Origin: Jannaschia sp. M317 | Lineage (GTDB): Bacteria; Pseudomonadota; Alphaproteobacteria; Rhodobacterales; Rhodobacteraceae | DNA: 64,000 nucleotides | NCBI RefSeq assembly: GCF_025141175.1 | Contig: NZ_CP081155.1 | Span: 2,881,001 to 2,945,000, forward strand | Reading direction: 5' to 3' | In this document: positions 17,397 to 25,182 of the stretch, piece by piece | Layout of the letters: every line of letters starts with the position of its first letter | Position numbering within the stretch: the stretch's first letter is position 1 | Translations under genes and position numbers: made by a program | The notes under the pieces: generated by a model | What the model was told of the DNA's origin: nothing | Database searches by the model: none | Seen by the model: only the letters and a program-made list of their open reading frames with translations

Positions 17397-18815
17397 TCAG
17401 GCGGCCTCGGACCCGGCGACCACATGGGGCCGCGCAGAGGTGTCGCCCACCTTGATCTCGCGCACCGTCGGATAGGCGTCCAGGGCATGTTCTCGCGCCG
17501 CCAGCAGGGCGGTCACGCCCGCGCCCATGACCGCGTCGATGCGGCTGATTTCCTGCTCTGCCCGGTCCCTGTCCCCCTCTGGCGGGGTGGGCGCGACGTA
17601 GGTCGGAAAGGCGAATGGTTCGTTGAAATAGGCCGGTCCCGCATCGTCGCGCGCCCGCAGGTTGGCGTCACGATAGAGGCGGATCAGGCGGTTCGCGGCC
17701 TCGTCACAGGTTTCCAGAAAGGTCTGCAGGGTCCGGGTCAGCGTGCCACGCTGATGCACGGCATCGATCGCGGCCTTCAGCTCTGTGCGACGCGCGGTGC
17801 CCTCCTGCTCCAAGGCGTCCTTGGCCTCTGCAAAGGCATCTTCCAAGGCGTCCTGGGCGTCTCCATAGGCCTCGGCGTAGTCGTCGATGGCGTCTTCCCA
17901 ATCGTCGTGGATGGCGTTGTAGCCGGGCATCGGGTCATACATCGTCAACCCCTTGCCAAAGGCCGTCAGGCTGACCAGCAATCCAAACCCCACCACCAAC
18001 CACGACGCAAACGAACGCAGGTCAACCGGCCCTGCCCGCAAATCAACGACCGCCGCGATCAGAGCCGCGTTCCAGGCCTGCGTCTCCAACGCGTCGCGAA
18101 AATGCGCCACGGCCAGGTTCAGTGTCGCGGCAAAGGCCAGGAAGGCCAGAAAACACATCGCGCCCCACAGCTTCCACGTCAGGCCGCGCCGGTTGACGAA
18201 GCGCACCTGCACCCCGGCCGCATAGCTGAACGCCACGTTCACGACGGCAATCACGCAGGCGATCGCAATGCCCCCGACGTATCCCAACGCATTTTGTTCC
18301 GCGAAGAAATACCCGTTGAGCACGACCTCGCAGAGCCCGACAACAAGGATCAGCCCGAAGGCCAGAAAACCGTTCTGCGCCGGGCGCGGCGGGCCATCGA
18401 GGCGGTGGCGGTCCTGAAAGGCGCGCAGCTTGCGTTCCAGTCCGCCGACGCGGGCACGGGCGTTTTCCAGACGGTTCTCTTCGTCCAGGGTCAGGTTGCG
18501 GATCGCATTGCGCGCGGCACCGACCTTCAGCTCGACCTGCTCGCGGGCGGATCCGGCCTCGGCGATGCGGGCGGCAAAGGCCTGCTGCTCCATCTCGTAT
18601 TGCGACAAGGCGCGGCGGCGCAGGGCGCGCACGGCGTCTGCCGCCTCCAGCTCTGGCGCGGACAGGGCGGCGGCGCTTGTGGGGGGCACTCCGGCGCGGG
18701 CATCGGCCTGCGCGCGCTTTTCCAGTTTCAGATCGGCGGCCAGCTTGTCGACCATGATCTCTGGAAAGGTCTGCAGGTCCGGCTCGAACCGGTTTGACTT
18801 GCCCTTGCCGAACAT
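17397..18815 (-). CDS. Four-TM membrane protein with two coiled-coil segments
   Basis: A 472-residue protein, first gene of the operon. It has an N-terminal cytoplasmic coiled coil (about 55-137), four predicted membrane helices (149-172, 178-203, 215-238, 268-290), a very acidic helical region (303-345, D-D-W-E-D-A-I-D-D-Y-A-E-A and similar), another helical stretch to ~385 and a C-terminal tail. No catalytic motif is seen and I do not recognise the family. The ATG at 18815 has AGGAG six bases upstream; an upstream in-frame start at 18842 is less likely. It ends two bases before the GTG of the vWA-like gene. Likely the scaffold of the motor-like complex encoded by the operon; that is inference from position only. 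Confidence 0.7.
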   Translation of the reverse strand: MFGKGKSNRFEPDLQTFPEIMVDKLAADLKLEKRAQADARAGVPPTSAAALSAPELEAADAVRALRRRALSQYEMEQQAFAARIAEAGSAREQVELKVGAARNAIRNLTLDEENRLENARARVGGLERKLRAFQDRHRLDGPPRPAQNGFLAFGLILVVGLCEVVLNGYFFAEQNALGYVGGIAIACVIAVVNVAFSYAAGVQVRFVNRRGLTWKLWGAMCFLAFLAFAATLNLAVAHFRDALETQAWNAALIAAVVDLRAGPVDLRSFASWLVVGFGLLVSLTAFGKGLTMYDPMPGYNAIHDDWEDAIDDYAEAYGDAQDALEDAFAEAKDALEQEGTARRTELKAAIDAVHQRGTLTRTLQTFLETCDEAANRLIRLYRDANLRARDDAGPAYFNEPFAFPTYVAPTPPEGDRDRAEQEISRIDAVMGAGVTALLAAREHALDAYPTVREIKVGDTSARPHVVAGSEAA

Positions 18816-18939
18816 CGCTTGCTCCTGACCCCCATGCCGCACTGGTCGTATTTAAAATGGAGCAGGCGCGGGGTGATTACAAATCAACAGACTGTCGCCT
18901 GCCCTTGCGGCAGTCGTCCGCCCCGCCCATACCGGTCCG

Positions 18940-19623
18940 ATGAACCCGCGCGCGCGTATCCCCTGGCAAATCTGGATCTGGCCCGCGCTGCTGGTGGTGT
19001 TGGCCGTGGTGGCCTGGCTGTTGCCCTGGCGCGACTGGGTGCCCCTGCTGCGGGCCTGGGTCGAAAGTCATGAACGCACCGGTTGGCTGGTCTTCATCCT
19101 GGTCTATGTCGTGGTCGTCATGTTGCCCCTGCCCGCGGCGGCCATGTCGGTCGTGGGCGGCCTGGCCTTTGGTTGGTGGGGCTTTCCACTGTCCATCGCA
19201 GGCAGCATCCTGGGGGCCATCCCCCCCTATCTGATCGGGCGTCACTGGCTGCGCGAACCGATCCTGCGCCGCATCGGCAGCCCGCGCGTCCTGGCGGCCG
19301 ATCGGGTGATCGCGCGCAATGCGGTGATCTTCGTCGCCCTGTTGCGGCTGACACCGGTTTTGCCGTTCACCGTGCAGAACTGGCTGTTGGGTCTGACGGC
19401 GGTGCGGTTCTGGCCGTATATCTGGGCCACGTTGGCGGGGTTGGCACCGGGCACGCTGGCCATGGTCTGGATCGGGGAAATGGGCGGCCTCGCCTCCGCC
19501 GAAGTCGAGGACGCAACGCTTTGGCTGGTCGGCGGGGGGTTGGCAGCCTTTTGCGTCATGGTTCTGTGGATTGGGCGGCTCGCCACCCGAGAACTCCGCC
19601 GGGCGGGCTTCGACGAGGGGTAG
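18940..19623 (+). CDS. TVP38/TMEM64 family (VTT domain) membrane protein
   Basis: A 227-residue integral membrane protein of the VTT family, thought to act in lipid translocation or membrane homeostasis. An N-terminal helix (10-27) is followed by the VTT core with L-P-L-P-A-A-A-M-S-V-V-G-G-L-A-F-G-W (~62-79), G-R-H-W (near 102) and R-L-T-P-V-L-P-F-T-V-Q-N (about 137-148), then two C-terminal helices. The position of the Pro-bearing loops is the main evidence. It is transcribed divergently from the four-gene motor-like operon with a ~120-base AT-richer gap between them. Function of the individual protein is not known. Confidence 0.88.
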   Translation: MNPRARIPWQIWIWPALLVVLAVVAWLLPWRDWVPLLRAWVESHERTGWLVFILVYVVVVMLPLPAAAMSVVGGLAFGWWGFPLSIAGSILGAIPPYLIGRHWLREPILRRIGSPRVLAADRVIARNAVIFVALLRLTPVLPFTVQNWLLGLTAVRFWPYIWATLAGLAPGTLAMVWIGEMGGLASAEVEDATLWLVGGGLAAFCVMVLWIGRLATRELRRAGFDEG

Positions 19624-19700
19624 GCGGAACCGAGAACCGCCTGCCGGGGTTGAGGGCGCAACCGGGCCATCCTGGCCCTGAGCGATGACGGAGACCCCCT

Positions 19701-20501
19701 ATGGACCTCAAGATTTCCGGCCGCACCGCGGTCATTTCCGGTGCCGCAGGCGCCATGGCGCTGGAGACGGCGAAACTTCTGGAAGCGGATGGATGCAACC
19801 TGGTGTTGACGGACGTCGACAAGGACGAACTGGCCGAGGCCGCGTCCAAGCTGTCGTCGCAGGTCGTGACCGTCGTCGCGGACCTGTCCGAACAGGCCGG
19901 TGCCGACAAGGTCGCGCAGGCCGTGGCCGAGGCTGGCTGGCACTGTGACATCCTCGTGCATGCCGCAGGCGTCACGGGGGCCAAGGGCGATCCGTTGGCG
20001 GACATCAGCGAAGATGACTGGACGCACGCCTGGAACACCGACTTCATGACCGCGGTGCGCATGTCCAAGGCCTTTGTCCCCGGCATGAATGACCGCGGCT
20101 GGGGCCGGGTGGTGTTCGTCACGTCCGAAAACGTGGCGCAGCCCTATCCGGATGAGGTCGTCTACAACGCCTCGAAATCCGCATTGCTCAGCTTTTCCAA
20201 AGGCATGAGCCAAGTTTATGCCCAGAAAGGCACGCTGATCAACTGCGTCGCGCCCGCCTTTATCAAGACCGATATGACCGACGGCATGATGGAAAAGCGC
20301 GCCGAACAGATGGGCGTCAGCGTCGATGAGGCAGTCGAAACCTTCCTGGAGGAGGAGCGTCCGCACCTGGTCCTCAAGCGTCGGGGCCGCCCGGAAGAGA
20401 CGGCATTCGTCATCGCCTGCCTGTGTTCGGACCGTGCAAGTTTCGTCAACGGGTCGAACTGGCGCGTGGACGGCGGGGCCGTTCAGACCATGAACCTGTG
20501 A
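19701..20501 (+). CDS. SDR family oxidoreductase
   Basis: A 266-residue short-chain dehydrogenase/reductase. Ser142, Tyr155 and Lys159 (Y-N-A-S-K) form the catalytic set; H-A-A-G-V at 87-91 is the usual N-A-A-G element with a His, and the C-terminus F-V-N-G-S-N-W-R-V-D-G-G is typical. The cofactor glycine motif is altered: S-G-A-A-G-A-M-A at 13-20 instead of T-G-x-x-x-G-x-G. GGAG precedes the ATG at good spacing. Its stop overlaps the GTG of the alpha/beta hydrolase, so the two proteins are translationally coupled and may act on one substrate. The substrate cannot be told from the sequence. Confidence 0.9.
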   Translation: MDLKISGRTAVISGAAGAMALETAKLLEADGCNLVLTDVDKDELAEAASKLSSQVVTVVADLSEQAGADKVAQAVAEAGWHCDILVHAAGVTGAKGDPLADISEDDWTHAWNTDFMTAVRMSKAFVPGMNDRGWGRVVFVTSENVAQPYPDEVVYNASKSALLSFSKGMSQVYAQKGTLINCVAPAFIKTDMTDGMMEKRAEQMGVSVDEAVETFLEEERPHLVLKRRGRPEETAFVIACLCSDRASFVNGSNWRVDGGAVQTMNL

Positions 20502-21349
20502 CCCTGCCCCGCACGCGGTCCGGGGTTCTGGCCCGGATCGCCGCGCACCCCCTGGGGTCCGCCCCCGCCGAGATGCGCGCGGGTTTCGCCGCCCTTGCGG
20601 CCGGGCCAGAGGGCCTGCCGGACGGCGTCTCGATCAAGGAGACGTCCACCGGTCTGACGGTGGCACCGCTAGACGCGTCCAATGCGCGGGAAATCGTTTG
20701 GTTTCATGGCGGCGGATACGTCTTTGGCGCGCCAGAGACGCATCTGCGGCCAGCCGCCTACCTGGCGGCGCGGCACCGGTTCCGTGTCACCCTCCCCCGT
20801 TATCCGCTGGCCCCGGAAAATCCCTGGCCCACCCAGAGGGACGCAGCCTTGGCTGCGATCGGGGGTCGCGACGTCATTCTGGCCGGCGACAGCGCGGGTG
20901 GCCACCTGGCGCTTGTCACGGCCTTGGCGCGCGGCAGGTCCGGCCAGCCGCCCCGCGGCCTTCTGCTCTTTTCGCCGAACGCCGATCGCAGCGGCCTGAG
21001 CGACACGCGGCAGGCAAATGACGCCCTCGATCCGATGGTGGATGATGCCGGGGACGCGCGACTGGCGCGGCTGTGTTTCGGGGACATGGCCAGGGATCAT
21101 CCCGAAGTTTCCCCGGTGCGCGACGATCTGAGCCTGCTGCCGCCAACCTGGCTGGAGGTCGGCACGCAAGAGGTGTTGTTGGGCGACGCCCGCGCGCTGC
21201 ACCGTCTGGGCCGTGCCCAGGGCGCGGACGTCCGGATACACGAGGCGGACGACCTGCTGCACATGGCGCAACTCTGGGCCCCGGAATGGTCGGTCGCAGG
21301 GGCGTCCCTGGATCGTGCCGCCGCGTTCGCGCGGCAGATTGACGGCTAG
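20498..21349 (+). CDS. Alpha/beta hydrolase (HSL/esterase type)
   Basis: A 283-residue esterase-type hydrolase of the hormone-sensitive-lipase-like group. H-G-G-G-Y-V-F-G (70-77) forms the oxyanion hole, G-D-S-A-G-G (130-135) carries the nucleophile Ser132, and the acid and base are expected in the D-A-R-A and L-L-H-M-A segments near the C-terminus. The open frame begins earlier inside the SDR gene; GTG at 20498 overlaps the SDR stop as GTGA and is chosen. It follows the SDR in a two-gene operon and ends four bases into a small convergent ORF. Physiological substrate unknown, probably a small ester. Confidence 0.85.
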   Translation: MTLPRTRSGVLARIAAHPLGSAPAEMRAGFAALAAGPEGLPDGVSIKETSTGLTVAPLDASNAREIVWFHGGGYVFGAPETHLRPAAYLAARHRFRVTLPRYPLAPENPWPTQRDAALAAIGGRDVILAGDSAGGHLALVTALARGRSGQPPRGLLLFSPNADRSGLSDTRQANDALDPMVDDAGDARLARLCFGDMARDHPEVSPVRDDLSLLPPTWLEVGTQEVLLGDARALHRLGRAQGADVRIHEADDLLHMAQLWAPEWSVAGASLDRAAAFARQIDG

Positions 21350-21471
21350 CGCAGGCCGCGGCGCGCCAGGTTGACCAACCGACCCGCGCGCCGCGCGGCC
21401 CCCGCGCGTCGACGCCCGAGAAACCGCGTGGCCCCTTTCCAAAACAGCACTTTGGCGATCATGCGTAGCAT
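21346..21471 (-). CDS. Very small basic protein (41 aa), tentative
   Basis: An ORF of 41 codons downstream of scpB beginning M-L-R-M-I-A-K-V-L-F-W and then rich in arginine (over a quarter of residues), with G-R-R-R-A-G-A-A-R-R near the middle. GGGAG lies seven bases before the ATG. It overlaps the last four bases of the convergent hydrolase gene. The composition, a hydrophobic start followed by a basic helix, would suit membrane or nucleic-acid contact, but no family is recognised. It could also be a chance frame in GC-rich DNA. Confidence 0.4.
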   Translation of the reverse strand: MLRMIAKVLFWKGATRFLGRRRAGAARRAGRLVNLARRGLR

Positions 21472-21483
21472 CCGACGTCTCCC

Positions 21484-21514
21484 GTTGCGGCGATTGATCG
21501 ACCAACGCCGCAAC
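21484..21514 (-). terminator. Inverted repeat after scpB
   Basis: GTTGCGGCG (21484-21492) pairs with CGCCGCAAC (21506-21514) around a 13-base loop. It starts 12 bases after the scpB stop and just before the ribosome site of the 41-codon ORF. There is no U-tract, so it may modulate rather than end transcription. Confidence 0.35.
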
Positions 21515-21526
21515 CGGCGTCCCGGT

Positions 21527-22168
21527 TCACTCCTCCGGCGGGCTGGGCGTGAACATGTCCTCCTGGCCCGCGTCTTCCTCTTCCGGTGGGGCATCGGGTG
21601 GGGGCGTGCTGTCCAAGAGGCCAGCGGCCCGCAGCTCCTTCAAGCCGGGCAGGTCGCGGGGGCTTTCCAGACCGAAGTGATCGAGAAACCCGCGCGTGAC
21701 GACAAAGGTGATCGGGCGCCCCGGCGTTTCGCGCCGTTTGCCCAGCTTGATCCAGTCGAGTTCCAGCAACTGCTCCACCGTGCCCCGGCTGACGGAGACG
21801 CCGCGAATTTCCTCGATCTCGGCGCGGGTAACGGGCTGGTGATAGGCGACGATGGCAAGGGTTTCGATGGCCGCGCGGCTTAGCTTGCGCGTCTCGACCG
21901 TCTCGCGCGTCATCAGAAACGCCAGATCCGCCGAGGTTCGGAACGCCCAGGCATCCCCCACACGCTGTAGCTGCACGCCGCGCCCGTCATAGCGTTTCGC
22001 CAATTGCTGCAAGGCCGCGGCGGCGTCGCAGCCGTGCGGCAGACGCGCGTGCAGGTCGGCCACCGTGATCGGCTGGGCCGTCGCGAACAGGATGGCTTCG
22101 ACCATCCGCTCCTGCTCGGCCAGGAGCGGCGCTTCGAACAGGCTGTCGGTTTCGCTTGCCCTCTTCAT
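21527..22168 (-). CDS. scpB: Segregation and condensation protein B
   Basis: ScpB bridges ScpA and the SMC ATPase in the bacterial condensin complex that organises and segregates chromosomes. The 213-residue protein has two winged-helix regions; L-S-R-A-A-I-E-T-L-A-I-V-A-Y-H-Q-P-V-T-R-A-E-I is the family core (about 96-118) and G-T-V-E-Q-L-L-E-L-D-W-I follows. The C-terminal tail is acidic and proline-rich. Its ATG overlaps the stop of scpA (ATGA), giving a coupled scpA-scpB pair as in most genomes. The smc gene is not in this window. Confidence 0.95.
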   Translation of the reverse strand: MKRASETDSLFEAPLLAEQERMVEAILFATAQPITVADLHARLPHGCDAAAALQQLAKRYDGRGVQLQRVGDAWAFRTSADLAFLMTRETVETRKLSRAAIETLAIVAYHQPVTRAEIEEIRGVSVSRGTVEQLLELDWIKLGKRRETPGRPITFVVTRGFLDHFGLESPRDLPGLKELRAAGLLDSTPPPDAPPEEEDAGQEDMFTPSPPEE

Positions 22169-22965
22169 CCGCGCCTCCGGATACGGATCGGGCCAAAGAT
22201 GTCATCCTGCCGGATCTCCAGCCCGCCCCCCTTGGCCAATTCGAGGGTCGCGGCAAAGGTCGATGCGGTGGCGGATCGACGGCGCGCCGGATCGGCGTCC
22301 CAGCCGTCGGGCAAGAACGCCAGGATGTCGGTCCAATCCAGCGTCGTGCCCATCAGGGGGCGCATCCTCTCCAACGCTTCTTCCATGGTCCAGACGCCGA
22401 CGCGGTCCATCACGAAGGGTCGGAAATCGTCGCGCGTGCGCAGCCGGGCATAGCCCTGCATCAGATCCAGCAGCGTCGCGGTATAGGTCACACGGCGGGC
22501 GCGGGACATGTTCTGCGGCTCGCCCCTGGCAAAGATGTCGCGGCCCAGCTGGTCGCGGGCCATCAGCCGGGCAGCGGCCTTTCGCATGGCTTCCAGCCGT
22601 TCCAGCTGAAACGCCAGATGCGCGGCCAGGTCTTCGGCGGACACCTCCTCGGTCGGGTCGGGGGGCAACAGCAGGCGGGATTTCAGAAAGGCGAGCCAGG
22701 CCGCCATGACCAGATAGTCGGCGGCCAGTTCGATCCGCAATGCCCGCGCCTTTTCGACGAAGGCCAGGTATTGCCGTGCCAGATGCAACACCGAGATCGT
22801 GCGCAAATCGACCTTCTGCGTGCGTGCCAGCGTCAAGAGCAGGTCCAGCGGCCCCTCGAAGCCGTCCACGTCGACGATCAGCGCCTCGGCGGCCAGACGC
22901 TCCTCGACCGAGGTGGCGTCGCGCGGCGGCCCTTCGGGGAAGTCATCGGTGGCGGTGTCGGACAA
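22165..22965 (-). CDS. scpA: Segregation and condensation protein A
   Basis: Kleisin subunit of the SMC-ScpAB condensin, connecting the two SMC heads. The 266-residue protein carries the kleisin N-terminal motif F-E-G-P-L-D-L-L-L-T-L (36-46) and an acidic central region; the C-terminal winged helix is the ~75-residue end. The start codon is TTG at 22965 with GGAG eight bases upstream; no ATG fits the same position. It lies 73 bases after nagZ and is probably part of the argS-SPOR-nagZ-scpA-scpB run. TTG starts lower expression in many bacteria, which would suit a low-copy complex, but this is inference. Confidence 0.95.
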   Translation of the reverse strand: MSDTATDDFPEGPPRDATSVEERLAAEALIVDVDGFEGPLDLLLTLARTQKVDLRTISVLHLARQYLAFVEKARALRIELAADYLVMAAWLAFLKSRLLLPPDPTEEVSAEDLAAHLAFQLERLEAMRKAAARLMARDQLGRDIFARGEPQNMSRARRVTYTATLLDLMQGYARLRTRDDFRPFVMDRVGVWTMEEALERMRPLMGTTLDWTDILAFLPDGWDADPARRRSATASTFAATLELAKGGGLEIRQDDIFGPIRIRRRG

Positions 22966-23038
22966 GCTGCGGTCTCCGGGGATGGTCGCGCCACGGTCCG
23001 GCGCGGCCCCCAGGATGTCAAGGCACCCGGCCCGCGCC

Positions 23039-24022
23039 TCAGCCTACGAGGGCAGACAGTTCGGCCCGCGCCGCGTCCAGGTCCATCTCGACCGGGCGGC
23101 GGCGATCCTGCAACGCGCGGTCGGCGCGGTCGAGGGCGAGACCCTGCAGGACCGGACAGGTCGCAGCCACGATTTCCATGTCGCGCCCCTCGCCGTTGCA
23201 ATGCAAGACCACGTCGCAACCCGCCGCAATGGCCCCCGCGCAGCGGCTGGCCATATCGCCCGGCAAGGCCCCCATGGAAATGTCGTCGGTCATCAACAGG
23301 CCGTCGAACCCGATCCCGTCGCGGATGACCGCCTGCACAGGCCCAGAGATCGTGCCCGGCAAGGCGTCGATGTCCGAATAGACGACATGCGCGGTCATCC
23401 CCAGCGGAAGGTCCGCGAGGCGGCGGAAGACCTCGAAATCGCTGGCCTCCAGATCGGCGCGCGGCGTGTCGACACGTGGCAACGACAGGTGGCTGTCGGC
23501 CCCTGCGCGTCCGTGGCCGGGGATATGCTTGACCACCGGCAGGACGCCGCCTTGCAAACACCCTTCGGCGTTGGCGCGGGCGCGTGTTGCCACCTCTTCG
23601 ACGGTGCGGCCATAGAGACGGTTGAACAGGAACGGATGCGTGCCCTCGCCCGCGATGTCGGCGGTGGGCGTGCAGTTTACGTCGATGCCCACGCCCCGCA
23701 GCTCCCGCGCGATGAGGGTGGCGCGCAGGAACATGGCGCGGACAGGATCACGGGCGCGGTCCATCGCCGTCAGGGGCGGCAACCAGTCGGACCAGAACGG
23801 CGGGCCCAGGCGCTGCACGCGGCCGCCTTCCTGATCGACCAGGATCGGAGCGTCGCGGCCCACGGCATCGCGCAGGGCCGTGGTCAGCGCGCGCAGCCGG
23901 TCGGGCGTGTCGATGTTGCGGGCAAACAGGATAAAGCCCCAAGGGTCGGCGGCGCGGAAAAACGCCGCCTCGTCGGGGGTCAGATCGGGGCCTTCGCAGC
24001 CAAGGATGAAGGCCCCGGCCAT
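23039..24022 (-). CDS. nagZ: Beta-N-acetylhexosaminidase NagZ
   Basis: Cytoplasmic glycosidase that removes GlcNAc from anhydromuropeptides during peptidoglycan recycling. The family motif K-H-I-P-G-H-G-x-A-x-x-D-S-H (about 166-179) is present as V-K-H-I-P-G-H-G-R-A-G-A-D-S-H, and M-T-D-D-I-S-M-G-A-L carries the catalytic Asp near residue 247. The 327-residue length is normal. The frame extends to 24202 inside the SPOR gene; the ATG at 24022 lies one base after the SPOR gene's stop and is chosen. Position between a SPOR-domain gene and scpA is a conserved alphaproteobacterial order. Confidence 0.95.
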   Translation of the reverse strand: MAGAFILGCEGPDLTPDEAAFFRAADPWGFILFARNIDTPDRLRALTTALRDAVGRDAPILVDQEGGRVQRLGPPFWSDWLPPLTAMDRARDPVRAMFLRATLIARELRGVGIDVNCTPTADIAGEGTHPFLFNRLYGRTVEEVATRARANAEGCLQGGVLPVVKHIPGHGRAGADSHLSLPRVDTPRADLEASDFEVFRRLADLPLGMTAHVVYSDIDALPGTISGPVQAVIRDGIGFDGLLMTDDISMGALPGDMASRCAGAIAAGCDVVLHCNGEGRDMEIVAATCPVLQGLALDRADRALQDRRRPVEMDLDAARAELSALVG

Positions 24023-24023
24023 G

Positions 24024-25055
24024 TCAGCGAACGGTGACCGGAATGCAGGCCGCATCCTTGGCCAGCAAGGCCGAGCAGAAGCGGCGCGCGTCCGACCCGT
24101 CATCAAAGCCCACGACCCGCAGACGCCAGAAATCGCGCCCGCCGGACCGGGCCTTCTGGACCAGGCGCTGCTTGCCATCCATGTAGTCGCGGAAGCGGCC
24201 ATTCAACCGTTCCCATTCGGACCGCGCGGCGGCCTCGCTGTCGTAGGCCCCCAGCTGCACGACACGGGTGCCGGGGGCGACGCTGGCGGGATCGACGTCC
24301 AACGTGCCCCCGGCACGTGCCACCTGTTGCGTCGGGGCCTGTTCGGGGGCGTCGGTCGGCGCGATCACGCGGGCGGGTGCCGCAGCGGCCCGCAGGCCCG
24401 CAGGCCGCTGGCTGGGCCGGACCGACCGGGCAACACCGGGGCCGGTCGGGCGCGCGGGGGCGGCGGCGATCTGCGGCTCGGACGGGGTTGCCTCGGGCGT
24501 GATGACGGGGGCGTTGACGACAGGTGTGCTGGCGCCCACGATCTCGTCCAGGGGTTCGTGCGCCTCGGCCAGAGCCGCCGCGACCGAGCTCAGATCAACC
24601 GGTTCCGGGGCCGCGATGGCGGGCTCTGGGGGGGCGGTGGCGACGACGGCCTGGCGCACCGGATCGACGGGGGCCAGACCCAGGGCCTGACGGCGATCGG
24701 CCAGCGACGGGGCCTCCAGATCAACCGGAGAGGGGGCCAGGACGATTTCCTCGGGCGCGGGGGCGGCGGGGCCACCGGACGTGATGTCGGAAATGGCCAT
24801 GCCCTGAAACGGCGCCTGCAATCCGCCGGGATCCTCGGGCGCGACGCGCATGTCCCCTTCGATGGCCGCGATGACCGGAACGTTCGACATGTCGCGGAAG
24901 GTCAGATCGACCGCCCAGACCGCCATGCCGCCCGCCAGACCCAGCGAGGTGATCGCCCCGGCCCAGTTCACCAGACCGAATCCGCGCATCGCCTCTGCCA
25001 GGCGATTGGGCGCTTCTACGCCGTAATCGGCACCGTAATAATCCAGATCCGCCAT
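24024..25055 (-). CDS. SPOR domain-containing envelope protein
   Basis: A 343-residue bitopic protein: short cytoplasmic start (M-A-D-L-D-Y-Y-G-A-D-Y-G), one membrane helix (about 30-50), a long Pro/Ala/Glu/Val-rich linker (90-250) and a C-terminal SPOR domain (V-V-Q-L-G-A-Y-D-S-E-A-A-A to the end). SPOR domains bind denuded septal peptidoglycan and target proteins to the division site. GGAGGG precedes the ATG at 25055; earlier starts are out of context. It follows argS by 127 bases and precedes nagZ by one base. A cell-wall role at division fits its neighbours nagZ and scpAB. Confidence 0.9.
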   Translation of the reverse strand: MADLDYYGADYGVEAPNRLAEAMRGFGLVNWAGAITSLGLAGGMAVWAVDLTFRDMSNVPVIAAIEGDMRVAPEDPGGLQAPFQGMAISDITSGGPAAPAPEEIVLAPSPVDLEAPSLADRRQALGLAPVDPVRQAVVATAPPEPAIAAPEPVDLSSVAAALAEAHEPLDEIVGASTPVVNAPVITPEATPSEPQIAAAPARPTGPGVARSVRPSQRPAGLRAAAAPARVIAPTDAPEQAPTQQVARAGGTLDVDPASVAPGTRVVQLGAYDSEAAARSEWERLNGRFRDYMDGKQRLVQKARSGGRDFWRLRVVGFDDGSDARRFCSALLAKDAACIPVTVR

Positions 25056-25182
25056 ATGCCTGCCCTCCGTCCGGGCGCGGGCGTCGCGCCGGACTGTTGT
25101 GTACTGCCCTGATCCGCCGAGGTTTTTCCCCGGTCGCATCGCCTCTGATACCGACTGTGCCGTGTCCGTCTGCCGCGGACGC

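Noticed and set aside
14354..18815. Zorya-type anti-phage system
   Set aside because: The MotA-like tail and OmpA-type partner recall ZorA and ZorB, but no ZorC, ZorD or ZorE-like gene is present and two unrelated membrane proteins take their place, so the name is not justified.
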